64,000 bases of DNA from Verrucomicrobiota bacterium (lineage in GTDB: Bacteria > Verrucomicrobiota > Verrucomicrobiia > Limisphaerales > PALSA-1396): the NCBI GenBank assembly GCA_016200005.1, contig JACQFP010000019.1:1-64000 (forward strand). Reading direction: 5' to 3'. The notes under the pieces are model-generated. The model was not told the origin of the DNA and searched no databases. It was given only the letters and a program-made list of their open reading frames with translations. Position 1 is the stretch's first letter; every line of letters begins with the position of its first letter. Below are positions 55,120-63,031 of the stretch, piece after piece. The position numbers and the translations under genes were made by a program.

Positions 55120-56982
55120 TCAGGGGCTGATCGCGCGGTAGAAGCGGTTCGTGGTTTCGAGCGCACCCAGGTCGCTGAAGCCGACCGGGCCGAGGTAATT
55201 GAAGCTCTGCCAGTCAAGCCAACCGCCCGCCAGCGAGGATGAGACCTGGATTCGGTACGGCCGGCCAACGGTGCCGTCGCGGAAGATGAAACTGAAGCCC
55301 ATGACCGGCGAATACGAGAAGTTGGTGAACCGGCCGGGGTTGGGCGGAATGTAAACCGTCAACTGGGCTACGCTGCTGGTCACGCTGCCGTAAACGTTCG
55401 TGACCACGACGGAGTAGCCGGCTGCGTCCGCAAGTTGCACATTGGCGATCAGGAGATTCGTGGTCGTGACGCCGGAGAGGTTGCCGCCGTTCACCAGATT
55501 CGTTCCCTGCCGGCGCCACTGGTAACCACCGAGCGGCACGTTGCCCGCGGCCTCGACGGTGAAGCTGACGGCGGTGCCGACGGCGTTGGTCTGGCTGAGG
55601 GGCTGGCGGCTGATGATGGCCGGGGTGACATATTTCAGAGTGGCCCAGTCCGCCATAGTCGCATCTCCAACGCTGCCACCCGAACGGCCCGTCACGTAGA
55701 CGCTGCCGCTGGCGTCTGCCGCTATTGAGGAGGGACTGTCCTCGTCGTTTCCCGGGCCGTTGTAGCGGTTGGTCCACAACGGCACCCCTGAGCTTGAATA
55801 CGCGAAGGTCAGGTAGTCGCCACCGGAGGGATTCGTCACATAGACATTCCCGCGGGCGTCCAATGCCAAGGCGGAGGTATCCGATCCCCCGCTAAGGCGG
55901 TTGGTCCACAAGGGTACCCCAGCGCTTGAGTATTTGATCGTGGCGTAGTCCAAACCTCCGACGCCAGCCGACCAGCCCGTCACGACTACATTGCCGCTCG
56001 CGTCCACCGCAATGGCCATGGCACAGTCGTTGTCAGCAATTACCGGCCCGTTGTAGCAGTTGGTCCACAGCGGCACGCCCGCGTCTGAGTACTTGATCGT
56101 CGCGAAATCATAATGGGGTTCGCTGCCACCAGTCCCAGCCGATTGGCCGGTCACATACACGTTGCCGCTGGCGTCCACTGCCACGCCGTTGGCCCAGTTT
56201 CCCGCGCCGGTTCCCGGCCCCTTGTACCTTCTGGTCCACAACAGCGCTCCCGCACTCGAATACTTGATCGTCAGGTATTCGCCGGCGTATTGGCCGTTTG
56301 AGGATATGCTGCCTACCACAAACACATTGCTGCTGCCGTCCACAGCCAGTGTGATCGGGCCACTGACGCTGATGTAATCACTATAAGTTCTCGACCACAA
56401 CAAAGCCCCGGTGCTCGAATACTTGATCGTCAAGCACCCTAAACCGGACGCGGGGAAGCCCATTACTATCACGTTGTTGCTGGCGTCCAGCGCCACGGCG
56501 TATCCGTGGCCAGAAGTGGCCCGGTTGGTCCACAACGGGATCCCTTCACTCGAATACTTGATCGTCGCGACGACGGAACCGCTCGCAGAGCCCTCACCGC
56601 CGGTCACGACCACGTTGCCGCTCGCCTCCACCGCAATGGCATAGGCCCGGTCATAATTGTTTGCCGGGCCGTTGTAGTAATTGGTCCACAACGGCACCCC
56701 CGCACTAGAATAGGCGATTGTCGCGTAGTCCATGCCACTGCCGCCGGAAAGCGGATCGCCGCCATGCGAGCCGCCTGTGACATACACGTTGCCGTTCGTG
56801 TCCACGGCCAACTGCGTCGCGTAGTCAAGGTTGTTGGCCGGTCCGTCATAGCGCTGCACCCAGGCTTGGATGGCCTGAGCATGGGTTTGCGCTGCCGTCA
56901 GGCCGAGCAGGACTGCCATCAATCCCCCGGACATCAAATCTCTGGCGAGCCATTCTAACCGAAGTGCGTTTTGTGTTTTCAT
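55120..56982 (-). CDS. secreted SBBP-repeat (seven-bladed propeller) protein
   Basis: After a signal segment (LMSGGLMAVLLGLTAAQTHAQ) come about nine SBBP-type blades, VPLWTNRYNGPANNxDxAxAIAVDASGNVYVTGxSxGxxxxDYATIKYSSAG. An Ig-like domain follows (PAIISRQPLSQTNAVGTAVSFTVEAAGNVPLGGYQWRRQGTNL) and a C-terminal domain ending ALETTNRFYRAISP. The family is extracellular and of unknown function. ATG 56982 is preferred; the 57072 start lies in repeat sequence. It is inserted between the sigma gene and the kinase gene and is flanked by direct repeats of the kinase start. Its C-terminal ~100 residues have an orphan paralogue at 45836-46138. Confidence 0.88.
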   Translation of the reverse strand: MKTQNALRLEWLARDLMSGGLMAVLLGLTAAQTHAQAIQAWVQRYDGPANNLDYATQLAVDTNGNVYVTGGSHGGDPLSGGSGMDYATIAYSSAGVPLWTNYYNGPANNYDRAYAIAVEASGNVVVTGGEGSASGSVVATIKYSSEGIPLWTNRATSGHGYAVALDASNNVIVMGFPASGLGCLTIKYSSTGALLWSRTYSDYISVSGPITLAVDGSSNVFVVGSISSNGQYAGEYLTIKYSSAGALLWTRRYKGPGTGAGNWANGVAVDASGNVYVTGQSAGTGGSEPHYDFATIKYSDAGVPLWTNCYNGPVIADNDCAMAIAVDASGNVVVTGWSAGVGGLDYATIKYSSAGVPLWTNRLSGGSDTSALALDARGNVYVTNPSGGDYLTFAYSSSGVPLWTNRYNGPGNDEDSPSSIAADASGSVYVTGRSGGSVGDATMADWATLKYVTPAIISRQPLSQTNAVGTAVSFTVEAAGNVPLGGYQWRRQGTNLVNGGNLSGVTTTNLLIANVQLADAAGYSVVVTNVYGSVTSSVAQLTVYIPPNPGRFTNFSYSPVMGFSFIFRDGTVGRPYRIQVSSSLAGGWLDWQSFNYLGPVGFSDLGALETTNRFYRAISP

Positions 56983-57066
56983 GCGATTGGTTCTGGTTGA
57001 AGGTTCATCCGCCGCCGTTTCACTTTGGCGCGACGAGAAGTTGAAGTTGAGCGTTGCATTTCGCGG

Positions 57067-57149
57067 ATCCACAGAAGCAAACGAAGGGAACGAAGAATTC
57101 TGCTCTCCTTCGTTGGCTTCGTTGCCTTCTGTTCAATCTGCTTTTTCAT
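57067..57149 (-). repeat. dispersed repeat ATTGAACAGAAGGC family, copy C
   Basis: The minus strand begins MKKQIEQKATKPTKESRILRSLRLLL. It lies directly upstream of the SBBP gene, in the same orientation as copy B downstream of it, so the SBBP gene sits between two direct copies. Confidence 0.7.
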
Positions 57150-57152
57150 GGC

Positions 57153-57232
57153 CGCAGTCCATTCTGTTGCCCGCCCATCATTTGATAAAGCGACGCCACG
57201 CGTCCGTTTGCACCGACAAACCAAACTCGATC
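57153..57232. repeat. duplicated 5' end of the WD40 kinase gene (remnant)
   Basis: The minus strand reads ATGATGGGCGGGCAACAGAA, i.e. MMGGQQNGLRP, matching the kinase start [10 protein letters not shown], plus the matching upstream sequence. After about 11 codons it runs into copy C of the dispersed repeat. It marks the original position of the kinase start next to the sigma gene. Confidence 0.8.
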
Positions 57233-57242
57233 AACGCCGGCT

Positions 57243-57322
57243 GGTAGGGCGCGCCACTCCGTGCGCGCCGCAGATTGGCAATCGTCGCACCGAATGGCGC
57301 GCACGGAGTGACGCGCCCTACC
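57243..57322. repeat. REP-like palindrome, second copy
   Basis: The arms GGTAGGGCGCGCCACTCCG and CGGAGTGACGCGCCCTACC are separated by ~40 bp. The right arm is identical to the copy inside the TPR kinase gene at 3911-3989. Here it is intergenic, between the ECF sigma gene and the kinase-start remnant. Confidence 0.85.
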
Positions 57323-57374
57323 AAACCCGGCATCGAACTTCCTTTGTCACAGTGATGGTTCACCATTTGCACCC

Positions 57375-57395
57375 CCAACCTTCAACTCTCAACTC
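57375..57395 (-). repeat. heptanucleotide repeat supplying the stop codon of the sigma gene
   Basis: Plus strand CCAACCT TCAACTC TCAACTC. The sigma gene reads the complementary strand (GAGTTGA), giving the codons GTT GAG AGT TGA, that is V-E-S-stop. The natural C-terminus may have been replaced. Confidence 0.75.
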
Positions 57396-57948
57396 GATCA
57401 CGCCGCATCTCCGCGAACAGCCACGTCCGCGCGTAAGCCCAAAGCCCGTCCGCCGCGCGACGCGAAATGCCCATGACCTCGGCGGCTTCCTGGTGGCCCA
57501 GTCCGGCGAAAAACCGCAACTCCACCAACCGGGCAGCCTCGGCATCCTCCGTTGCCAGCCGTTCCAGCGCTTCGTCCAGGGCCAGCAATTCATCCGCTCG
57601 CATCGGGCTGGCCGGGATGAAATCTTCGAGGTTGACGCGCTGCATCTGGCCACCGTGTTTGAGGCACTGCTTGTGCCGGGCGTTCTCGATGAGGATGCGG
57701 CGCATGGCCTCGGCCGCGGCAAAGAAAAAGTGGCGGGAGCCATTCCAATTCCGTCCGTCTTCCCGCGTCAGACGCAGCCACGCTTCATGGACGAGGGCAG
57801 TGGCCTGGAGGGTTTGGCCGGGTTTCTCGTGGGAAAGCTTGCGAGCAGCAAGGTGGCGCAGTTCGGCATAGACCAAAGGCAACAAGTCTTCTGCCGCGCT
57901 GGTTTCGCCCCGCTCAATCGCCGTCAGGATTTGAGTGACCTCAGCAAT
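57382..57948 (-). CDS. ECF-subfamily RNA polymerase sigma factor, probable ATT start
   Basis: The protein is closely related to the sigma factor at 2129-2695: AEVTQILTAIERGETSAAEDLLPLVYAELRHLAARKLSHEKPGQTLQATALVHEAWLRL, then FFFAAAEAMRRILIENARHKQCLKHGG, and helix-turn-helix RFFAGLGHQEAAEVMGISRRAADGLW. The open frame runs up to 58128 but has no ATG, GTG or TTG near the expected start. At 57948 an ATT aligns with the Met of the paralogue, is preceded by a GGGAGGAG ribosome site six bases upstream, and gives exactly the same length (567 nt). The stop codon comes from a heptanucleotide repeat. It presumably works with the WD40 kinase. Confidence 0.88.
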   Translation of the reverse strand: MAEVTQILTAIERGETSAAEDLLPLVYAELRHLAARKLSHEKPGQTLQATALVHEAWLRLTREDGRNWNGSRHFFFAAAEAMRRILIENARHKQCLKHGGQMQRVNLEDFIPASPMRADELLALDEALERLATEDAEAARLVELRFFAGLGHQEAAEVMGISRRAADGLWAYARTWLFAEMRRDRVES

Positions 57949-58557
57949 AAAGCACTCCTCCCAATGCCGCACCCGTTTGCACTCCACCCGGTGGTGATCC
58001 AGTTTGATTGAGAATCCATTCGCCTCGCACTTCAAACCTAGAGTGGACGGTTCGGGATGGTTCCAGCCAACGCACTTGCAGGTCAACGAGCGCAGCGACA
58101 CACCGCGCGGTGAATTCTCCCACACCAATTGGAGCGTCAGGCCCGTTCATCACCGACGCCGCGCTATCTCGTAACATCGTCGCGTTCTGCGAAGATTTTC
58201 CAGGAGCGCGGACAGTCTTGTCCGCGAGTTTCTTCCCCGACGCGAGCTTCGCGCGAACAAGGCTGTCCGCGCTCCTTTGGGGGCGGCCTTGCTGCGCTGT
58301 GTCTTTGCACGTTTCCACCTTCGCGTTGAGCGCCGGGTTTGAATTAAACTTGGTTTTCGTGGTTTGGATTCTCCAGTTTGTCTCAGGGCTGTCTGTTGGT
58401 TTCCAGGACGGTATGAAACAGGCATTACTTGTTTCCAGTATTGGTGTTATTACGGCTGAGATTGACGCCGTTACTGGCGATTGCGCTTCACCAAATTTGG
58501 CAAAGACAGGCTATTTCTTGGTATGGCAGGCGGGAGACTTTCGTGAGGCACTGGCGC
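57949..58557. other. intergenic region between sigma and porin genes
   Basis: About 600 bp without a convincing gene. It contains the ribosome site of the sigma gene (GGGAGGAG) and a palindrome pair at 58203-58275. The minus-strand reading to 58128 is open but shows no family similarity before residue 61 of that frame. Confidence 0.5.
58203..58275. repeat. GCGGACA-type palindrome pair, second locus
   Basis: GGAGCGCGGACAGTCTTGTC (58203 on) and GAACAAGGCTGTCCGCGCTC (to 58274) form inverted arms, each with an internal GCGGACA/TGTCCGC hairpin. The pair at 45429-45498 is of the same type; the single hairpin at 5627-5642 is related. Confidence 0.7.
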
Positions 58558-60051
58558 TCAAAACGCAAACAACACCTGGACGTAAACAAAATCCGCATCA
58601 CTCGAACCGATGGCGGAGAGCGAGCTTTTCACGTAATCGCCGATAAAGAAGTGACCATAGCCGACTTGCGCGCTGGCGTAGGGCTTGATCGCATAGGTGC
58701 CGATCAAGTCCAACTCCGAACCAACATAGTTGCTGTAAGTTGGGTTGATTCCATAGCCCGTGCCCGGCGTTGGCGTCACGCCACCGCGTCGCGCACCCGC
58801 CGAGGTGTAGAAGTTATCGTGTGTGTCGGCGAGCCAGAAGAAATCGTAGCTGGCGGTCAAGGTCAGCTTTTTGCACGGCTTGAACGAGGAGGTCAGGTGA
58901 AGGTTGTGGATGTTCTGCCAGGAAAAGAAATCCATGAGACCGTAAAACTTGTGGTTCGTAGGGAACAGGTTTTCAAAGGTTTCGTGTTTGCCGTCATTCG
59001 GATTGCGGTCACCGCTGGCGTAGTTGTATTCCAGTCCAACGCGCGGCGAGCCGAAGGCTTTGGTCCAGGTGTAACCCCCGCTCGCGGTGACCGCCAACGC
59101 TTCGTGGTCGAGGTTCACTCCCGCCTGCGGGCCGGCGGTTTCCTTGATCCGGCCAAACTGCCCGGCCACTTCTGCAGAGTAATCCCACCCGCCATAGCCA
59201 CCGGGCAATGATTTGACGCGCAGCCCGGCGGTGTAGATGTCGCGCGCCGCCGGCCCGCCGGCTTGCGGTGAACCCGAAGTGGCGTTGGGCGAGTCCGCGC
59301 TCGTATTGCGCGACAAGAAATAAAATTGCGTTTCCTGCTTCGGCACGAGCGTTCGCGTGGAAGCATAAATGCCGGAGAGATAATCGTAATCATTCGAGAC
59401 GTTGAAATTGTTGTCATCGACCAGGACCACTCGACTCGAAAAGACATCCATCCAGAGGTCTTCGTTCTCATATCGAAGTTTGGCGGCATCGAACACACGT
59501 CCCAAATTGTTCCAGTCGGACGTCCCAATCAATCGTTCATCCCCATAGGCCAATTCCTGACGACCCACCTTGGCGGTCAGCGGAAATTCCGTCGCGTTAC
59601 CGAACCTCAACCAGGCCTGATTCAGGTCGAATCTATCCGACTCGGGATCGGGATTGCGGTCGTCATGTTGCTCGAAGCTGTCGCGACCTTCGACGAAGGC
59701 GGTGAACCACGGACAAGGCGTGTAGCCGAGATGCACTTTCTCTCGGAACAGGAGATAGGTATTGTCCGTGTCCGCTCCGCTTTCCCGAAAATCAAATGAG
59801 CCGGGAGTGCCGCCAATGGCGAAGTGCTCCTTATGCTCGAAGCGGGTGCGGAACTGGCCGCCGAGGTCCCACGGATCGAAGAAGGAAGATTCTTCGCGCA
59901 ACCAATCGTTGACCAGACCGGCGCTGGCCTGCGCCGGTGGCGACGTTGGCTGTTTGATTGAATCAACAGTCGGTTTGTCATCGGCGTAAACACCGGCGGT
60001 CAGGGCGAGCACCAGAGCGCCGGCGGCAAGAGTCGGCAGATTTTCATTCAT
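58558..60051 (-). CDS. alginate-export-family outer-membrane porin
   Basis: This is a 497-residue barrel with signal peptide MNENLPTLAAGALVLALTAGVYA. DLGGQFRTRFEHKEHFAI, TYLLFREKVHLGYTPCPWFTAFVEGRDSF, FDLNQAWLRFGNATEFPLTAKVGRQELAYGDERLIGTSDWNNLGRVFDAAKLRYE and SRVGLEYNYASGDRNPNDGKHETFENLFPTNHKFYGLMDF are the hallmark strands of the alginate_exp group; it ends with FVYVQVLFAF. Such porins pass uronides or other anionic sugars, or serve as general porins in Verrucomicrobia. ATG 60051 is preferred to 60315 because it begins the signal peptide. An orphan copy of its last ~78 codons lies at 45109-45342. Confidence 0.92.
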   Translation of the reverse strand: MNENLPTLAAGALVLALTAGVYADDKPTVDSIKQPTSPPAQASAGLVNDWLREESSFFDPWDLGGQFRTRFEHKEHFAIGGTPGSFDFRESGADTDNTYLLFREKVHLGYTPCPWFTAFVEGRDSFEQHDDRNPDPESDRFDLNQAWLRFGNATEFPLTAKVGRQELAYGDERLIGTSDWNNLGRVFDAAKLRYENEDLWMDVFSSRVVLVDDNNFNVSNDYDYLSGIYASTRTLVPKQETQFYFLSRNTSADSPNATSGSPQAGGPAARDIYTAGLRVKSLPGGYGGWDYSAEVAGQFGRIKETAGPQAGVNLDHEALAVTASGGYTWTKAFGSPRVGLEYNYASGDRNPNDGKHETFENLFPTNHKFYGLMDFFSWQNIHNLHLTSSFKPCKKLTLTASYDFFWLADTHDNFYTSAGARRGGVTPTPGTGYGINPTYSNYVGSELDLIGTYAIKPYASAQVGYGHFFIGDYVKSSLSAIGSSDADFVYVQVLFAF

Positions 60052-60215
60052 GGTTTTCGATTTCGATTCTGATGGCAACGCGACAAGAATTACCAAATGG
60101 GACCAAACATGAAACCAGTAAGTGTGCGGCAGATCTGCAACGGGCGTGAATGATTGGCGACGGTTCGCTTTGGCACGCGCGAAGTTCAAGCCAGTTCCGG
60201 AGACGCTGGCTGGGA

Positions 60216-61445
60216 TCAATGTGGCGAAGGATGCGTTTCCACTGGTTCCGCGACCGGGAGTTTGGTGTCCAAAAAATATTTCACCAGAATCGCCAACAAG
60301 ATGAAAGGGAGGCACAGAATGGCGAGGGACAACATCCAGCCTTCATGCCCGGCGAACTCAATCTTGTAACTCATGAAACCGCGCAGGCTCTTGGAGAAAA
60401 GCTGGCCGCCGATGACCACATTCCACCGCATCGCCAGCACGCCAATCAGGATCAGCACGGAACTGGCGAAATACATCCGTTCCCGAACCAGGACGGCAAT
60501 GCGCTTGCGGAAAAGCTGATTTAATCCGAGCAGGACCAAGGGCACTGCCGTGCCCAGACAGGCCTGGCCGACCAGCAGCGTGTAAAACAGTTTCCCGGAA
60601 GCCAGTGATTTTAGGACCTGGATCGATTCGTCCGCCGAATAGAGCCGATGCATCCAATCGAGACCCTCGATTGTGGCATCGATCATCAAGGCATAAAAAA
60701 GGAAGGTGACCATCATATCGAGGCACCGGATGTCCACCGGCGTGCGTCGCGCCCAGCATAGAATCATGTAAACAAAAACGCACAGCGCCATGCCGGAGAC
60801 AATGGCCGACAGAATGAAAATGATCGGCATCAAGACATTGCCCCACCACGGATTGGCTTTGACCGAGCCGAAGATGAAGCCGACATAGCCGTGCAGCAAA
60901 AATGCCGACGGAATTCCCACGATTGAAATGATGCGACCCATCCGCGCATCCAGCCGCAAGGCCTCATCGTGGGTATCGTCCACGCCGAGCGTGAACGCGC
61001 GGTAAAGAATGCCCCGGAAGCCACTCTCGGTTTTCGACCATTCGACAAAATCGTGGCGGTAATCAAACCATAATTCCAGCAGCAACACCGCCATCAAGTA
61101 CCACGCATAGACAAACCCGAACATCGCCATTGGAGAACTGAGGTGCGGCGTCATCATGATTTCAAAGGAGCGCTCCGGGTGACCCAGATGAAACAGCAGC
61201 GGCAAGGGCGCGCAGAGCAGGAAAGCCAGCGCGGTCAGCAATGAGAGCCGGTACACCGGTTCGAGCGGCTTGACTTTGAAGACGCGGACCAGGGATGCCA
61301 TGATGAAGGCGCCGGCCACCAAACCAGTGATGTAAGGATACAGCACAATGAGCACACTCCATAGCGGATGCAGAGTGCGTTCGTTTGGATAGACAAAACC
61401 TTCAAACCTCGGCAGCACGTCCACCATAATATTTGTCGCTTCCAT
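60216..61445 (-). CDS. NrfD/PsrC-like polytopic quinone-binding membrane subunit
   Basis: About ten hydrophobic helices and the sequences LWSVLIVLYPYITGLVAGAFIMASLVRVF, LLFHLGHPERSFEIMMTPHLSSPMAMFGFVYAW and GFIFGSVKANPWWGNVLMPIIFILSAIVSGMAL identify the NrfD/PsrC/HybB family, which exchanges electrons between quinones and a periplasmic iron-sulfur subunit. LHGYVGFIFGSV and LRLDARMG match conserved loops. At 409 residues it is typical of the longer Qrc/ActC-type branch. Its start is one base from the stop of the ferredoxin-like gene upstream, so the two are cotranslated. Confidence 0.92.
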   Translation of the reverse strand: MEATNIMVDVLPRFEGFVYPNERTLHPLWSVLIVLYPYITGLVAGAFIMASLVRVFKVKPLEPVYRLSLLTALAFLLCAPLPLLFHLGHPERSFEIMMTPHLSSPMAMFGFVYAWYLMAVLLLELWFDYRHDFVEWSKTESGFRGILYRAFTLGVDDTHDEALRLDARMGRIISIVGIPSAFLLHGYVGFIFGSVKANPWWGNVLMPIIFILSAIVSGMALCVFVYMILCWARRTPVDIRCLDMMVTFLFYALMIDATIEGLDWMHRLYSADESIQVLKSLASGKLFYTLLVGQACLGTAVPLVLLGLNQLFRKRIAVLVRERMYFASSVLILIGVLAMRWNVVIGGQLFSKSLRGFMSYKIEFAGHEGWMLSLAILCLPFILLAILVKYFLDTKLPVAEPVETHPSPH

Positions 61446-61446
61446 G

Positions 61447-62259
61447 TTATCTGACCTCCTTGTCCAATTCGGCGTAGAGCACGCGGGGACCAGTGCCGAG
61501 GTGCGGCTTCAGGCTCTGCGCCTTGTTGCTTTCGAAAAAACGCTGGATGGGGTCGTCGGGCGACAGATTCTTCAAATCCCCGAAGATGCGGGCCTGTCCG
61601 GGGCACACTTCAACGCAGGCCGGCAGCAATCCACGCGTGATGCGGTGGTAGCAAAGCGAACACTTCTCGGCCGTCTTGGTGATGGGATTCAAAAAGCGAC
61701 AGCCGTACGGACACGCTTGGACGCAAAAGCCGCACCCGATACAATACTTCGGATCCACCAGGACCGCGCCATCGGGGGTGTCAAAGGTGGCGCCGACCGG
61801 GCAAACCTGAGAGCAGGGCGAGTGCTGGCAAAGGTTGCACAGCTTGGGCACGAAGAAGGATTTCAGGATTTGGTCCTTGGGAATTGTATTGGGCGGAAAA
61901 CCATGAATTCCGCCATTCGGGGAATCCACGAAGACTTCGCCGCGGGTTTCACCCGAACCCGCCTTTGGTTTGGTGATGGTGTAGCGTTCAATCCAGGTGC
62001 GGAAATAACTTTCGCCTTCGGGCACGTTGTTTTCCTTCTTGCACGCTTCAACACAAAGCCCGCAGCCGATGCAGCGATCCACATCAATCGCCATGAGCCA
62101 TTTGTGTTTGGTCGGATCGTAACCGCCGGGCGCCTGGGTTGAGACGAAGAATTTTTGGACGGCTGCCTTGGCGGTGCGTGCCACCGGCCATGTGGCCAGA
62201 CCCGCCAGCACCCCGGTCAACGTGGTCAGAAGATTGCGGCGTGTGAATTGTTGCTTCAT
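61447..62259 (-). CDS. periplasmic 4Fe-4S ferredoxin-like subunit, Tat signal
   Basis: The Tat-type signal TRRNLLTTLTGVLAGLATWPVARTAKA is followed by four cysteine sets: CIGCGLCVEACKKEN, CNLCQHSPCSQVCPVGA, CIGCGFCVQACPYGC and CSLCYHRITRGLLPACVEVCPGQ. This is the PhsB/NrfC/DmsB pattern of four [4Fe-4S] clusters. It passes electrons between the NrfD-like subunit and the cytochrome. ATG 62259 begins the Tat leader and overlaps the stop of the tetraheme gene by 4 bp. Confidence 0.94.
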   Translation of the reverse strand: MKQQFTRRNLLTTLTGVLAGLATWPVARTAKAAVQKFFVSTQAPGGYDPTKHKWLMAIDVDRCIGCGLCVEACKKENNVPEGESYFRTWIERYTITKPKAGSGETRGEVFVDSPNGGIHGFPPNTIPKDQILKSFFVPKLCNLCQHSPCSQVCPVGATFDTPDGAVLVDPKYCIGCGFCVQACPYGCRFLNPITKTAEKCSLCYHRITRGLLPACVEVCPGQARIFGDLKNLSPDDPIQRFFESNKAQSLKPHLGTGPRVLYAELDKEVR

Positions 62260-62714
62260 GGCACTTCGTTCGGTTGATGAGGAATGTGGCATTCGGTGCA
62301 GCGCTGGCCCGTGTAATGGTTGCGCGAATTGATCTGTTTCAACCATTTTGGTCGCGAGGGATCAGCTTCATGGCAGCGTACGCAACGGCTGAAGGCCAGT
62401 TTCGCAATCGGCGTATCTGGATTGTCAGCGTGGGGTTTGCCCACCCCGTGACAGGCTTCGCACGAGACAGTCTTGTGCTCAAACTTGGCGACCTTCTGGT
62501 ATTCTTCGGAATGGCACTCATCGCAGGCCTTCTTGCCGGCATGGACCGGTTCACGCGCCGCTATTTCCGCCAAGGCATCGCCGCGAAACCAGCCATACTG
62601 CGCGAACGTTGGCGGAGTAAGAAAAAATCGCGCGGTACAATAGACGGTGACAATACCGATGGTGAGCAGGACCAGGCGGACAATCTGGGGCGGCAATTTA
62701 AAGAGTCGCCGCAT
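62256..62714 (-). CDS. membrane-anchored tetraheme cytochrome c
   Basis: One N-terminal transmembrane helix (residues ~11-30) is followed by four haem sites: CDECH (64-68), CEACH (85-89), CVRCH (111-115) and CTECH (139-143), plus extra His residues for axial ligation. At 152 residues it is of the NrfH/CbcS/QrcA-like small multihaem type. With the following Fe-S and NrfD subunits it makes a cytochrome c / Fe-S / NrfD trio like CbcSTU or similar quinol:cytochrome complexes. Electron direction is not readable from sequence. Confidence 0.92.
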   Translation of the reverse strand: MRRLFKLPPQIVRLVLLTIGIVTVYCTARFFLTPPTFAQYGWFRGDALAEIAAREPVHAGKKACDECHSEEYQKVAKFEHKTVSCEACHGVGKPHADNPDTPIAKLAFSRCVRCHEADPSRPKWLKQINSRNHYTGQRCTECHIPHQPNEVP

Positions 62715-63031
62715 CGTGGGTATCCTTTTCTCGTCGGTTGGGTGCAGTTCTCATCTATTGACAGTCTCCAGCATTACCATCGCGCTGCGAACGTATGCGG
62801 TCGCCTCCGGCCATGCTGCACCGGAATTGGCGAGTCCTTCTTATTTTTTGGCGCAGCGGCGAACTCAAGCCGATCATCTGTCGATCGGTCGTCATAGTGT
62901 GAGGAAACTGTCGGGCAGGAAACCGACCGGGCGAGGGAGGCCAGCCGCTCCACTCGTGCGCCGCGTGCTTCTGGTCCAGCGCGGCCATCATCATTGGCTA
63001 CCGCAGAATGAAATCCAAGGTTGAGCGCGGC
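62715..63031. other. intergenic region upstream of the tetraheme gene
   Basis: 317 bp between the b-type cytochrome stop and the tetraheme ATG on the minus strand. No open frame with family similarity, tRNA or clear hairpin was recognised. It may carry a separate promoter for the tetraheme/Fe-S/NrfD trio. Confidence 0.4.

Noticed and set aside
55090-57150. SBBP gene as a transposon cargo
   Set aside because: It lies between direct repeats but there is no transposase, no terminal inverted repeats and the repeats derive from the kinase start and a dispersed element, so recombination is the better explanation.
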